A DNA stretch of 64,000 bases from JAGWBD01 sp965220615 (GCA_965220615.1 CBDCQL010000002.1:62001-126000); one strand, 5' to 3'; counted from the stretch's first letter, positions 47,592 through 57,127 are shown. Notes: a model not told the origin generated them from the sequence alone. Numbers and translations: made by a program.

Positions 47592-48596
47592 ATGGCCGGG
47601 GAGCGCATCAGGGTCGTCGTGGCGATGGACTTCGCCGACGGGCTCATTGAGGAACTGGCCGCGATTTCGCCGCGCCTGCAGGTGGAACGCCACTTCCCCC
47701 AGGTGCCCGCCAATGCCTGGGCCGACGTAGAGATCCTGTATGCCTCGGGGGTCATACCGCTGCCGGAGCAGGCGCCGCGCCTGCGCTGGATACAACTGCA
47801 CGGCGCCGGCACCAATCACCTGCAGGGGCTGCCGATCCTGGATGCCGAGGACGTCGCCATCACCTCCGCCAGCGGCATCCATGCAACGCCGATTGCCGAG
47901 CACTGTCTGGCCATGATGCTGGCCTTTGCCTGCCGTTTGCCGCATTACCTTCGCCTGCAAGCCGGGGCCAACTGGGACCGCTCGGGCCGGGCCGCCGACA
48001 CCCTGCGCGGCCAGACCCTGGGTATCGTCGGATACGGCAGCATCGGCCGCGAACTGGCGCGCCTGGCGGGCAGCCTCGGCATGACCGTCGTGGCCACCCG
48101 CCGTGACCTGCGGCATCCGGTGGACGAGGGCAGCTATATGGAGCCGGGCGTCGGCGACCCGCAGGCCGAAATACCGACTCGCCTGTACCCGCCGCAGGCG
48201 CTGGCCTCGATGCTGGCCATCTGCGATTACGTGGCGCTCACCCTGCCGCTGACGGGCGAGACCCAACACTTGCTGGATGAGACCATGCTGGCGGCCATGA
48301 AACCCGGCGCCGTGCTCATCAACATTTCGCGCGGGGCCGTGCTGGATGAGGCGGCGCTGGTCTCCGCCCTGGCCGCGGAACGCATCGCTGCAGCCGCGCT
48401 GGACGTCTTTGAAGAGGAGCCGCTGCCGGCAACCAGCCCGCTGTGGAGCCTGGACAACGTGATCATTACGCCGCACATCGCCGGCAACACCCGTCGCTAT
48501 CATGAGAAGGCGGCGACGCTGTTCGGTGAAAACCTGCGACGCTATCTGAACAACGAAGCCCTGTTGAACCTTTACGATCGCGGCCGCGGCTATTGA
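47592..48596 (+). CDS. D-2-hydroxyacid dehydrogenase family protein
   Basis: NAD(P)-dependent dehydrogenase of D-2-hydroxyacids, 334 residues. The Rossmann motif is GIVGYGSIGRELARLAG near residue 140. Catalytic residues are Arg in INISRGAVLDE, Glu in LDVFEEEPLP and His in ITPHIAGNT, all in place. GGAGG lies seven bases before the ATG at 47592. The catalytic N-domain is less conserved, so the substrate (glyoxylate, hydroxypyruvate or other) is open. Confidence 0.88.
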   Translation: MAGERIRVVVAMDFADGLIEELAAISPRLQVERHFPQVPANAWADVEILYASGVIPLPEQAPRLRWIQLHGAGTNHLQGLPILDAEDVAITSASGIHATPIAEHCLAMMLAFACRLPHYLRLQAGANWDRSGRAADTLRGQTLGIVGYGSIGRELARLAGSLGMTVVATRRDLRHPVDEGSYMEPGVGDPQAEIPTRLYPPQALASMLAICDYVALTLPLTGETQHLLDETMLAAMKPGAVLINISRGAVLDEAALVSALAAERIAAAALDVFEEEPLPATSPLWSLDNVIITPHIAGNTRRYHEKAATLFGENLRRYLNNEALLNLYDRGRGY

Positions 48597-48677
48597 ACCC
48601 GTTGGCGTAGCTGCGCGTAGTCAGGGCACAGGGCGAGACAAATCTACAATTTCATCGCGGACGCAAGGAGCCATGAC

Positions 48678-49019
48678 ATGAAGGAAGAGCATCGGGCGGA
48701 ACTGGAAGCGGAGCTGAAAGCCTCGCTGGCGGACTTTCTGGACCATCAACAACGCGCGTTGACGGCCGCTGGCCGGGCTTGCGATGCCTGGGGAACGCCG
48801 GCATTCGAGAGCCATGCCCGGGTGGCCGGGGCCACCAGTCTGGCCGGTTTGCGGCGGCTGGTGCGCAACGTCGCCGAGGTCGCCGCCGACTGTGAGGCGG
48901 CCGGCTATTGTGACGGCGATGCTGAAGGCGGAGGCGACCGCCGGGGCCCGGACGCAGGATCCGCCACTGGCGGAGACCAGGGTGGCGCGCGGGTGCGGGT
49001 CCGGGTCAGCGGGGACTGA
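48678..49019 (+). CDS. Hypothetical protein
   Basis: A 113-residue protein. The first 75 residues are helical and charged (EEHRAELEAELKASLADF), and the rest is a Gly/Arg/Asp-rich, probably disordered tail. AAGGAG stands seven bases before the ATG. It lies 81 bases after the dehydrogenase and ends 15 bases from a convergent ATPase gene. Not recognised. Confidence 0.5.
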   Translation: MKEEHRAELEAELKASLADFLDHQQRALTAAGRACDAWGTPAFESHARVAGATSLAGLRRLVRNVAEVAADCEAAGYCDGDAEGGGDRRGPDAGSATGGDQGGARVRVRVSGD

Positions 49020-49034
49020 GCGCCGCGGTCGTTT

Positions 49035-50222
49035 TCAGCGCGCGCGGGGCGTGCTGTCCGCCGCAGGGAAGTGAATCTTCAGGAAGGAGTCCTCAAAGCG
49101 GGCGACACCGATGTCCAGCCCGGCCAGCGTATGCGGCAACACGAAGTTGCGGCGCCAGCGGCCGACCTTCAGGGTTAATTCGTCCCGCTCACGAAACAGG
49201 TCCAGGTCGTCGTGACGCGTGAAGGGCAGGGGGACGCTCAGCACGTATCCGCCGTCGGGCGCGCTGCTGATGCGATGTGTGGCGCCGTCGTGCATGGGGT
49301 CTGCCGGATTGCGATGACCATAGAGCGCGTCACCAAGTTGCTGCAGCGACGCCAGACCACCGGCCTCGACGCTCAGCAAGGGCGCAGTCAGCAGGGGCAA
49401 TTCACCGAAGGATTCGCGGATCAGCTCCAGATTTTCGGCCTGGCGCCGCTTCGCCTCCGCAAACCAGGGATCGCGTACCTCGTCCGGCAGGACGCGGTTG
49501 CAGAGAATGGCGTCAACGGCGTAGCCGTAGAGATTGAGGCAGGTCCAGGTGCGCTGCGTCTCGCGGATGACCATACGTTCCGGGTTGACGACCAGACGCA
49601 TGCTGCTGGTCTGCGGGTCGGCCAGCAACTCGCGCACGCGGTCCAGCGTCGCAAATAGCGTTTCCAGCTGGGCGATGGCATCGCCGTCGTCCTGGCCTTT
49701 GCCCATGGCCCGGTTGAGCGGCCCCAGCACGCGGCTGGCGCCACGGGCCAGCGTCACAATGCGGTTGAACCACCAGCGCGTGACGTCGGGCAGGCTGAGC
49801 AGACGCAGGGTCTCGGCGGTGGGGGCGGCGTCCACGACGAGCACGTCGAAGTTGCCCTGCTGATGATAGTGGTGCAGCCACAGCAGATGGGCGCCTTCTT
49901 CCAGGCCGGGCAGAAGGGTGACCTCGCCGGCGACCAGGTCTTCCAGCTCCGGATGCTGAAACATGGCAAGCAAGCGCCGCTGAATGTCGCCCCAGTAACG
50001 GTCCATGGAGTGGCGCAGGTCGACTTCCTGGGCCCAGAGATTACAGACCAGCATGACCGGTTCCGGGCCGATGTCGCGCTCGAAGGCGTCGGCCAGGCTG
50101 TGCGCCGCGTCGGTGCTGAGCACCAGGGTCTTCAGGCCGGCCTGCGCGCAACGCAGGGCGGTGGCGGCGGAGATGCTGGTCTTGCCTGTGCCGCCCTTGC
50201 CGGTATGGACGATGATGCGCAT
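49035..50222 (-). CDS. ArsA/GET3-family ATPase
   Basis: A 395-residue SIMIBI P-loop ATPase. The N-terminus has the deviant Walker A GKGGTGKTSIS (residues 7-17). Switch I is STDAAHSLADAF and Walker B is VLVVDAAPTAETLRLL. It has a single ATPase unit and a C-terminal beta domain (YVLSVPLPF) of the HSP20-like type seen in ArsA relatives. No arsenic genes are nearby and the ArsA metal cysteines are not evident, so an anion-pump role is unlikely. A role in targeting or assembly is more probable. The ATG at 50222 fits the conserved start. Confidence 0.85.
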   Translation of the reverse strand: MRIIVHTGKGGTGKTSISAATALRCAQAGLKTLVLSTDAAHSLADAFERDIGPEPVMLVCNLWAQEVDLRHSMDRYWGDIQRRLLAMFQHPELEDLVAGEVTLLPGLEEGAHLLWLHHYHQQGNFDVLVVDAAPTAETLRLLSLPDVTRWWFNRIVTLARGASRVLGPLNRAMGKGQDDGDAIAQLETLFATLDRVRELLADPQTSSMRLVVNPERMVIRETQRTWTCLNLYGYAVDAILCNRVLPDEVRDPWFAEAKRRQAENLELIRESFGELPLLTAPLLSVEAGGLASLQQLGDALYGHRNPADPMHDGATHRISSAPDGGYVLSVPLPFTRHDDLDLFRERDELTLKVGRWRRNFVLPHTLAGLDIGVARFEDSFLKIHFPAADSTPRAR

Positions 50223-50343
50223 GGTGAGCGCTCTCCCTGTCGTCTGTCGTGACAAACACTACGGCCTGTCCCGGCCGGCGTTACAAATCCCACCCGGCAG
50301 GGGCAGGTTATACTACCGGCGATGGGGAATTCGGAGTGAAAAC

Positions 50344-51186
50344 GTGAAAACAGGTATCCTGCATCCCGGTGAAATGGGCATTTCCATCGCGGCCACGATG
50401 AAAAACAGCGGCCATGAGGTCAACTGGGTGACGCAGGGTCGCAGCGCCGCCACGCGGGAACGCGCCGCGGAGCACAAGCTGCGCCCCCTGCCCGACCTGG
50501 CGACGCTCTGTGCGGAGGCCGACGCGCTGGTCAGCGTCTGTCCGCCGGCCGCCGCCGAGCAGGTCGCCATGGACGCGCTGGCCGCGGGTTTTCGCGGCCT
50601 GTACCTGGACGCCAACGCCATCGCGCCGCAGCGCGCGTGTCACATGGCGCAGGCCATGGAGGCGGGCGGGGTCACTTTCGTCGATGGCAGCATCGTCGGC
50701 GGCCCGGCCTGGCAGCCTGGCAAGACCTGGATGATTCTCAGCGGCGATGGCACGGACGATGCCGCGGCGCTCTTCGCCGCAGGCCCGCTGGAGACATGGG
50801 TCCTTGAGGGCGAGGTGGGTCGCGCCTCCGCGCTGAAGATGGTCTTCGCCGGCTGGACCAAGGGCACGTCTGCCCTGCTGGCCGCCGTGCTGGGCACGGC
50901 CGAGGCGCTGGGCGTGCGTGACGAACTGACGCAGCAGTGGGCCCGCAGCGGCATGGACCTGGCCGAAAGCGCGCCCCATCGCACACGCGGAGTGACGGCC
51001 AAGGCCTGGCGTTTCGTCGGCGAGATGGAAGAGATCAGCGCGACCTTCGCCGGAGCCGGCCTGCCGGGCGACTTTCACCAGGGCGCGGCCGAGGTCTACC
51101 GGCGCATGGCGAATTTCAAGGACGCCCCCGAGCTTCCTGCACTGGAGGACGTACTGGCGTCCTTGAAGGGCGATGACGACGCATGA
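50344..51186 (+). CDS. NAD(P)-binding dehydrogenase, 6-phosphogluconate-dehydrogenase-like (DUF1932 type)
   Basis: A 280-residue oxidoreductase. The N-terminal NAD(P) site is GILHPGEMGISIAATMKNSG (residues 4-23), a variant of GxGxMG. The segment FVDGSIVGGPAWQPGK near residue 117 and the helical C-terminal DUF1932-like domain with KMVFAGWTKGTSALL follow, with the lysine expected for the hydroxyisobutyrate-dehydrogenase clan. The GTG at 50344 has GGAG eight bases upstream. A TATACT box lies at 50309-50314. It overlaps tag by four bases. Confidence 0.83.
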   Translation: MKTGILHPGEMGISIAATMKNSGHEVNWVTQGRSAATRERAAEHKLRPLPDLATLCAEADALVSVCPPAAAEQVAMDALAAGFRGLYLDANAIAPQRACHMAQAMEAGGVTFVDGSIVGGPAWQPGKTWMILSGDGTDDAAALFAAGPLETWVLEGEVGRASALKMVFAGWTKGTSALLAAVLGTAEALGVRDELTQQWARSGMDLAESAPHRTRGVTAKAWRFVGEMEEISATFAGAGLPGDFHQGAAEVYRRMANFKDAPELPALEDVLASLKGDDDA

Positions 51187-51779
51187 GCGTCCGGCGCTGC
51201 GCCTGGGCCGGCGGCGACCCGCTGATGCAAACCTACCACGACGAGCAGTGGGGCGTCCCGGTGCACGACGAGCGGATGCTCTTCGAGATGCTCTCGCTGG
51301 AGGGCGCGCAGGCCGGGCTCAGCTGGAATACGATTTTGCAGCGGCGCGCGGCCTACGTTGAACTCTTCGATAACTTCGAGCCGGAGATCGTGGCGCGCTA
51401 CGACGAGGCGAAGATCGAGACCCTGCTGGGCGACGCGCGCATCATCCGCAACCGCGCCAAGGTCCGCAGCGTGGTCAGCAACGCCCGGGCCTTCCTGCAT
51501 GTTCAGGCCGAATTCGGCAGCTTCGATCGTTATCTCTGGGCCTTCGTCGACGGCGAGCCGCGTCTCAACTGCTTCCGGCGCATGGAAGATGTCCCTGCCG
51601 AGACGGAGGAGTCGCGGGCCATGGCGAGGGACCTGAAGCGCCGCGGTTTCCGCTTCGTCGGGCCGACCATTTGCTACGCCTACATGCAGTCCTGCGGCCT
51701 GGTCAACGACCACGTGGCCGGCTGTTTTCGCTACTGTTGCCGAGCACCCTTAATCGCTCCAGACGAGTTCGCCCTGTAA
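51183..51779 (+). CDS. tag: DNA-3-methyladenine glycosylase I
   Basis: Base-excision repair enzyme removing 3-methyladenine, 198 residues. The zinc ligands of TAG are present: Cys6 and His19 in RRCAWAGGDPLMQTYHDEQW and the C-terminal HVAGC pair. Substrate-pocket residues lie in FEMLSLEGAQAGLSW, and GFRFVGPTICYAYMQS is conserved. ATG 51183 overlaps the preceding stop (ATGA). The last 30 bases overlap the end of the convergent SRPBCC gene. Confidence 0.92.
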   Translation: MSVRRCAWAGGDPLMQTYHDEQWGVPVHDERMLFEMLSLEGAQAGLSWNTILQRRAAYVELFDNFEPEIVARYDEAKIETLLGDARIIRNRAKVRSVVSNARAFLHVQAEFGSFDRYLWAFVDGEPRLNCFRRMEDVPAETEESRAMARDLKRRGFRFVGPTICYAYMQSCGLVNDHVAGCFRYCCRAPLIAPDEFAL

Positions 51780-52685
51780 GTCCAGCATCAGGCGCGGGAA
51801 GGCGATGGCATCGGGCGAGAGCTTCAGCAGCGGTGGCTGCCAGTCCGCGCCGTATTCTGCTGCGGAGCGCGCCCAGCCGAGGAAGTTGCGCCAGCCAACG
51901 TGCAGGCCGGAGGTGTCGTCGTCGGGGGCGTAGCCGCTGTTGATCAGGGCCAGGCGCGTGCCGCCGGCTTCCGGCTGCAGGGTCCAGCGCGCGCTGTTGT
52001 CCTGGGAGCCCTCGTCGCTCATGCTGTAGACCAGCAGCCGCTCCGGCTCCAGTTCACGGATGCGCATGGGCTGCATGCCCGGCCAGCCGAGGTCGTAGTC
52101 GCCCCCGACGCGCAGGTCGATGGTGGCCGCCGTCGCCATCCAGCGCTCCAGTTCGCGCTCGTCGCAGAGCACGGCCCAGACGCGGCCGGCGGGCGCGTCG
52201 ATCAGGCAGTCCACGTCGATGTTGCCGCGCAGATCAGCCGACCAGGGGATGCGGATATCCGCGGCCCTGCCGTCCAGCCAGCGGCGCAGGTTCTCCAGCG
52301 CGACGAACCATTCGTCGGCGTAGGTATAGGGGGCGATGTCGTCGTCCTGGCGATTGCTGCCGGCGCTGTGCTCCAGGGCGACGATGCAGCGCTCGCCGCG
52401 GGGGTGCAGTTCGATGCGCACGACCGTGTCGTGTCGGCCGCGGCGCCAGGCGAAGGCCAGGCTACGTCCGGGCTGGCAGTCGAGCAGGTCATGGCAGCCT
52501 GCCTCCCGCTCCGGCGTACCAGCGGTGAACTGCCCCCAGAAGTCGTAGCGACCTGCATCCAGATCGACACGGGCGTGTTCGGCGTACCAACTTTGCAGCG
52601 CCGCGCTGTCGGTCAGCGCGGACCAGGCGCGCTCCGCCGCCGCGTTGACGGTCACCTGCATACGTACGATGGGCTCGAGCGCCAT
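51750..52685 (-). CDS. Tandem SRPBCC (AHSA1-like) domain protein
   Basis: A 311-residue cytoplasmic protein made of two START/Bet v 1-like domains. The first starts MQVTVNAAAERAWSALTDSA near residue 8, and the second starts IDVDCLIDAPAGRVWAVLCD near 157. Each continues with the typical GGDYDLGWPGM-type strand. Such proteins bind hydrophobic ligands or help chaperones; no ligand can be named. AGGAGG is five bases before the ATG. It lies downstream of a DinB-like gene on the same strand, a frequent pairing. Confidence 0.82.
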   Translation of the reverse strand: MALEPIVRMQVTVNAAAERAWSALTDSAALQSWYAEHARVDLDAGRYDFWGQFTAGTPEREAGCHDLLDCQPGRSLAFAWRRGRHDTVVRIELHPRGERCIVALEHSAGSNRQDDDIAPYTYADEWFVALENLRRWLDGRAADIRIPWSADLRGNIDVDCLIDAPAGRVWAVLCDERELERWMATAATIDLRVGGDYDLGWPGMQPMRIRELEPERLLVYSMSDEGSQDNSARWTLQPEAGGTRLALINSGYAPDDDTSGLHVGWRNFLGWARSAAEYGADWQPPLLKLSPDAIAFPRLMLDLQGELVWSD

Positions 52686-52738
52686 GTTGTCCTCCTGCCT
52701 TGTGCCCTGTTCAGTCATTGTTCGATGGTTGTCGGAAG

Positions 52739-53257
52739 TCAGGCTTCTCTTGCTGCCTGAACGGCCTCAATCGTTCGTCGAATCTGGTCGAGGTGGTCTT
52801 CGCCGTGCTGCGCGTAGGACGCCAGGATCTCGTCCAGGGTGCGGGTGCGGACCTGGCCGCCGGCCGTGGCAGTCCTCGCATCCGGCATCAGACGCGTCGT
52901 GCGCGCGAACTGTGAGTCATCCAGTGAACGCCACAGGGCAACCCAGCGTGCGTGCAGGGCCTCCAGCAGGTCGAGTGAGTCCGTCAGCGGCGGCCCGCTG
53001 GAATCGGCCAGCGCGGCGAAGCGGTCCTGCTCGTAGTTGCCGATCAGGGGGTTGTCGGCGGTCAGACCGGTCCTGACTTGCAAAAAGGCGTACATGTGCG
53101 AATCGGCGAGGTGATGGACGTTCTGGGCGACGTTCCACTCGCCCGGAATGGAGTGGACGGACAGTTGCGCCTCGTCCAGGCCGTCGACCAGGTCGCGCAA
53201 TTGCGCCGGGAAGCGGCGGATGCGTTCGATACACTCGTCGCGTTCCTGCTGTTGCAT
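52739..53257 (-). CDS. DinB superfamily protein
   Basis: A 172-residue four-helix protein. Three histidines that bind a metal in DinB/YfiT proteins are apparent, in QNVHHLADSH near residue 47 and YAQHGEDHLDQI near 150. Members act as thiol-dependent transferases or hydrolases. GGGGAGA stands six bases before the ATG. It is probably co-transcribed with the SRPBCC gene 53 bases downstream. Confidence 0.82.
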   Translation of the reverse strand: MQQQERDECIERIRRFPAQLRDLVDGLDEAQLSVHSIPGEWNVAQNVHHLADSHMYAFLQVRTGLTADNPLIGNYEQDRFAALADSSGPPLTDSLDLLEALHARWVALWRSLDDSQFARTTRLMPDARTATAGGQVRTRTLDEILASYAQHGEDHLDQIRRTIEAVQAAREA

Positions 53258-53334
53258 AGCGATTCTCCCCGGGTCAGGCGATGCAGCACGCTAGCCGCCG
53301 ACCGGCTCAGCGTCAATCCGCAAGGGAGCGGCTT

Positions 53335-53364
53335 TTGTCTGCCCGCGCGACAACCCGCTATACT
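53335..53364 (+). promoter_or_regulatory. Promoter of the nucleoside-type ABC operon
   Basis: TTGTCT (53335-53340), an 18-base spacer and TATACT (53359-53364) give a good sigma-70-like promoter 32 bases before the ATPase start codon. Confidence 0.5.
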
Positions 53365-53396
53365 CGCGCGGGTAGCAGTCACCGGAGCCTGACGCC

Positions 53397-54932
53397 ATGG
53401 ACGAGGGGTCGCCAGTACTTGAAGTGCGCGGGCTGACGCGGCGCTTCCCCGGCGTGCTGGCCAACGATCGCATCGACCTGGAATTGCACAAGGGACAGGT
53501 GCTGGGCCTGCTGGGCGAAAACGGCGCCGGCAAGTCCACCCTGATGAACATCATTTACGGCCTCTACAGCCCGGACGAGGGCGAGATCCTCGTCAATGGC
53601 GAGCCGGCCCTGATTCGCGACCCCAACGACGCCATCGCGCGCGGCATCGGCATGGTGCACCAGCACTTTCAACTGGTGCCGGTGCTCAGCGTCACCGAAA
53701 ACATCATGCTTGGAAACGAGAGCGTGCGCGGCCTTTTTCTGGACCGGTCCGCGGCGCGCGAGCGTATCCTCGAGATATCCGGGCAATATGGCCTGGCGGT
53801 TGACCCGGACGCCATGGTCGAGGACCTGCCGGTGGGCGTACAACAGCGGGTCGAAATCATCAAGGCGCTTTACCGTCACGCCGACATCCTGATTCTCGAC
53901 GAGCCGACCTCGGTTTTGACGCCGCAGGAGGCCGAGGGCCTGTTCGCCATCATGCGCACCCTGACGGCGCGGGGCGTGAGCATCATCTTCATCTCGCACA
54001 AGCTGAAAGAAGTGCTGGAGATCTGCGACCACATCACGGTGCTGCGCAACGGACGCGTCGCCGGCCATGCCGACCCCCGGACGTCCACGCAGCAGTCGCT
54101 GGCGTCGATGATGGTCGGCCGTGACGTCATCCTGCAGGTGGAGAAAGAGGAGGCGCAGCCCGGCGAGGCGGTGCTGGCCATCGAGCAACTCAGTGTGCTG
54201 GACGACCGCGGCCTGCCCGCCGTCAACGGCCTGTCGCTGGAGGTGCGCGCCGGCGAGATCCTGGGCGTGGCCGGGGTACAGGGCAACGGGCAGACCGAAC
54301 TGGTGGAGGCCATCACCGGCCTGCGTGCGGTCAGTGGCGGCCGTGTGTTGCTGGAGGGCCGCGACGTCACCGACGACACGCCGCGCCAGATCACCGCCGA
54401 GGGCGTGGCGCACGTGCCTGAAGACCGTCAGAAGGACGGCATGGTCATCAGTTTCCCTGTCAATGACAACCTGGCGCTGCAGACTTACTGGCAACGTCCC
54501 TTCGCGCGCGGCATCGTCATCGACGAGGGTGAGCGCGACGACTTTGCGCGACGCCTGGTGGATCGTTTTGACGTGCGCACGCCCGGTATCTACACGCGGC
54601 TCGGCAGCCTCTCGGGCGGGAACCAGCAAAAGACGATCGTCGCCCGCGAGTTCTCGCGGCCCAGCCGTCTGCTCATCGTGGCGCAACCGACCCGGGGCCT
54701 CGACGTCGGTTCGATCGAGTTCATCCACCGCCAGATCGTGCGCATGCGCGACGAGGGCACGGCGGTCCTGCTGGTCTCCGCCGAACTGGACGAGGTGCTC
54801 TCGCTCTCCGACCGCGTGACCGTGATCTACAACGGCCGCATCATCGACACCCTGCCGGTGGAGCAGGCCGATCGCGAGCAGGTCGGCCTCTTGATGGCGG
54901 GCGTGCAGGCCGGCGGCAAGTCGGATGACTGA
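53397..54932 (+). CDS. Nucleoside-type ABC transporter ATP-binding protein (two ABC domains)
   Basis: A 511-residue double ATPase of the BmpA-associated (YufO/NupO, RbsA-like) family. Domain 1 has Walker A GENGAGKST near residue 42, Q-loop VHQHFQLV, a signature VGVQQRVEI and Walker B LILDEPTS. Domain 2 has GVQGNGQTE in place of a normal Walker A, signature SGGNQQKTIV and the altered Walker B IVAQPTRGLD, as is usual in this family, so one site is degenerate. It powers the two permeases that follow with an 8-base overlap. Confidence 0.9.
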   Translation: MDEGSPVLEVRGLTRRFPGVLANDRIDLELHKGQVLGLLGENGAGKSTLMNIIYGLYSPDEGEILVNGEPALIRDPNDAIARGIGMVHQHFQLVPVLSVTENIMLGNESVRGLFLDRSAARERILEISGQYGLAVDPDAMVEDLPVGVQQRVEIIKALYRHADILILDEPTSVLTPQEAEGLFAIMRTLTARGVSIIFISHKLKEVLEICDHITVLRNGRVAGHADPRTSTQQSLASMMVGRDVILQVEKEEAQPGEAVLAIEQLSVLDDRGLPAVNGLSLEVRAGEILGVAGVQGNGQTELVEAITGLRAVSGGRVLLEGRDVTDDTPRQITAEGVAHVPEDRQKDGMVISFPVNDNLALQTYWQRPFARGIVIDEGERDDFARRLVDRFDVRTPGIYTRLGSLSGGNQQKTIVAREFSRPSRLLIVAQPTRGLDVGSIEFIHRQIVRMRDEGTAVLLVSAELDEVLSLSDRVTVIYNGRIIDTLPVEQADREQVGLLMAGVQAGGKSDD

Positions 54933-57126
54933 AGCCCGACTGGCGCCGTTGCGCGCCTGGTCCCGCGTCTCTCCGCGCCTGGTGCCAGTGATGGCCGTCA
55001 TCACGGCCTTCATCATCGGCATCCCTTTCATCGTTTTCACGGGGGCGGGCGGCAGCCTGCCGGAGGGTCTGCGCCTGGCCGGCGTGGCCTACAGCGCGCT
55101 CATCGAGGGCGCGACCGGTGTCGTGATCAACGATCTGGCCCGTCCTGGGCATCTGGACCTGGCACGGCAGGTGCTGGAACAGGGTGACCTCAATCAACGC
55201 GGTCTGGGGCGCCTGGCGCGCGCCAGCGCCCGCCTCGCCGATGCCGATATCGACGAACTGCGCGCCATGGCCGTCCTGCTGGACCGCCTCGCTCTGGAAG
55301 ATGAGGCCGTCGATGCCCTCGGCGCGCGTCTGCCCGCCATCCGCAGCATTGGAGATGTATCGCTGGATGACCTGCGCCCCCTGCTTGGCGATCTGGAGGC
55401 GTTGCCTCGCGCCGAACTGCGCCAACTGGCTGCAGCATGGGCCGCTTCCGCCCCCGACATGACGGCCCTGCGTGCGCAACTGGAGCCGCTCGCTCCGGCA
55501 GCGGCCGACGTCGGCGACGGGCAACTGATCAAGCAAATGCGCCTGGTGGACAGCGAGGGATTCGTCGCGCTGCAACGCATTCTGGAGCAACTGGACGTGG
55601 CGCGTGACCTGGGTCTGGACCCCGCGGGCGCGGAGGCCGACCTCGTCATCTCTATGGCGGAAGAATCCACGGAGGACGTGCGCGACCTGCTGGCGACGCT
55701 GCAGACCCTCGACCAGGCGGGCGTCGACGACCCCGTTGCGGCCAGCGAGCAACTCACGCTGCTGCGCCGCCTCTATGACGAGGACGTCCTGCTCAACAGC
55801 GACAGCGCGCGCGCCGCGCTGGAAGACGAGTTGCCCGCCGCGCTGGCCAACACCCTGGTCGTGCGTCGTCCCGGCAACCGGCTGCTGCTGGACCGCTCGC
55901 CGCAGGGCGCGAGCGGTCTGATTCTGGAAGACAGCGCCTTAACGCCAGACGATCCGACGGATGACCGGCCCGAAGTGCTCTGGCTGCGAATTGGCGAGCG
56001 CGTGCTTATGCTCATCGTCCCCAACCTGGAGAGCATGTTCGTGCGCTCCATCCCTTACGTCATCGCCGGGCTGGCGGTGGCCCTGGGCTTCAAGGCCGGC
56101 CTGTTCAACATCGGCGCCGAGGGCCAGCTCTATGCCGGCGCCATTGTCGCGGTGGTGCTGGGCTTCACCGCGCCCTTGACGGAGCTGCCGGGTTTCCTGC
56201 ATTTGCCGCTGGTGCTGGCGGGCGGCATGCTGGGCGGCTTCCTCTGGGGCGCCATACCTGGCGTCCTGCGCGCCTGGACGGGCGCACACGAAGTGATCAC
56301 CACGATCATGCTTAATTTCATCGCCATCCTCACAGTGGACTGGCTGATCAAGACTCCCGGCCTACTGCGCGACCCCGAGGCCAGTCTGCCCCGCACGGCC
56401 TATATCAGCGACTCGGCGCGTCTGCCGGCATTCAGCCAGATCGGCGCGAGTTGGTTCCTGCTGGCGGCCCTGCTGCTGACACTCTGGCTGTTCTGGCGCA
56501 GTCGCCGCGCGGTGACGGGTGTTCGTCAAAAGCTGCTGCGCCCTTTCGCAGCAGGCGCCCTGTTGCTGGTCGGCGGCCTCCTCCTTTCCTGGTTGACGGT
56601 GCGCGACAACCTGCATCTCGGTCTGGTGATCATGGTCATCGCGGTGCTCTTTGCGGACTGGTTCCTCTTTCGCACCACAGCGGGCTTTGAGTTGCGCACG
56701 GTCGGCGCCAACCCGGACGCAGCGCGCTACGCAGGGATGAACGTGCGTCTCAACATCGTGCTGGCCATGGCCCTGAGCGGGATGCTGGCGGGCATCGCCG
56801 GCACGATTCAGGTGACCGGCGTGCAATTCAACCTGCAGCCGGAGTTTTTCGCCGGGCTCGGTTTCCAGGGCATCGCCGTGGCGCTGCTGGCGCGTACCGA
56901 TCCGCGCAACATGATCCCGGCCGGCTTCCTGTGGGGCGCCCTGCTGACCGGCGCGCCGCTGATGCAGGTCAACGCCAATATCTCCATCGACCTCGTCATC
57001 ATCATTCAGGCGCTGATCATCATGTTCATCGCTGCGGACGCCATCATCCGCTACCTGTGGCGCGTGCCGCATGCCAGCATTGAAGAACAGGAAGCGGCGA
57101 TGTTCTCGAAGGGCTGGGGAGGCTGA
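54925..57126 (+). CDS. Nucleoside-type ABC permease with large inserted domain
   Basis: A 733-residue permease of the YufP/BPD_transp_2 type, about twice the usual 350. Residues 27-47 form the first membrane segment, followed by AYSALIEGATG as in normal members. About 310 hydrophilic, Leu/Ala/Asp-rich, helical residues follow (roughly 60-370), and the normal protein resumes at FVRSIPYVIAGLAVALGFKA and FNIGAEGQLY. The insertion falls in the first extracytoplasmic loop. It has no recognised domain and looks like helical repeats. No BmpA-type binding protein is encoded next to the operon. Confidence 0.85.
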   Translation: MTEARLAPLRAWSRVSPRLVPVMAVITAFIIGIPFIVFTGAGGSLPEGLRLAGVAYSALIEGATGVVINDLARPGHLDLARQVLEQGDLNQRGLGRLARASARLADADIDELRAMAVLLDRLALEDEAVDALGARLPAIRSIGDVSLDDLRPLLGDLEALPRAELRQLAAAWAASAPDMTALRAQLEPLAPAAADVGDGQLIKQMRLVDSEGFVALQRILEQLDVARDLGLDPAGAEADLVISMAEESTEDVRDLLATLQTLDQAGVDDPVAASEQLTLLRRLYDEDVLLNSDSARAALEDELPAALANTLVVRRPGNRLLLDRSPQGASGLILEDSALTPDDPTDDRPEVLWLRIGERVLMLIVPNLESMFVRSIPYVIAGLAVALGFKAGLFNIGAEGQLYAGAIVAVVLGFTAPLTELPGFLHLPLVLAGGMLGGFLWGAIPGVLRAWTGAHEVITTIMLNFIAILTVDWLIKTPGLLRDPEASLPRTAYISDSARLPAFSQIGASWFLLAALLLTLWLFWRSRRAVTGVRQKLLRPFAAGALLLVGGLLLSWLTVRDNLHLGLVIMVIAVLFADWFLFRTTAGFELRTVGANPDAARYAGMNVRLNIVLAMALSGMLAGIAGTIQVTGVQFNLQPEFFAGLGFQGIAVALLARTDPRNMIPAGFLWGALLTGAPLMQVNANISIDLVIIIQALIIMFIAADAIIRYLWRVPHASIEEQEAAMFSKGWGG

Positions 57127-57127
57127 C

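Noticed and set aside
53379..55040. A 553-codon minus-strand frame
   Set aside because: Antisense to the double ABC ATPase gene; no motif and no ribosome binding site.
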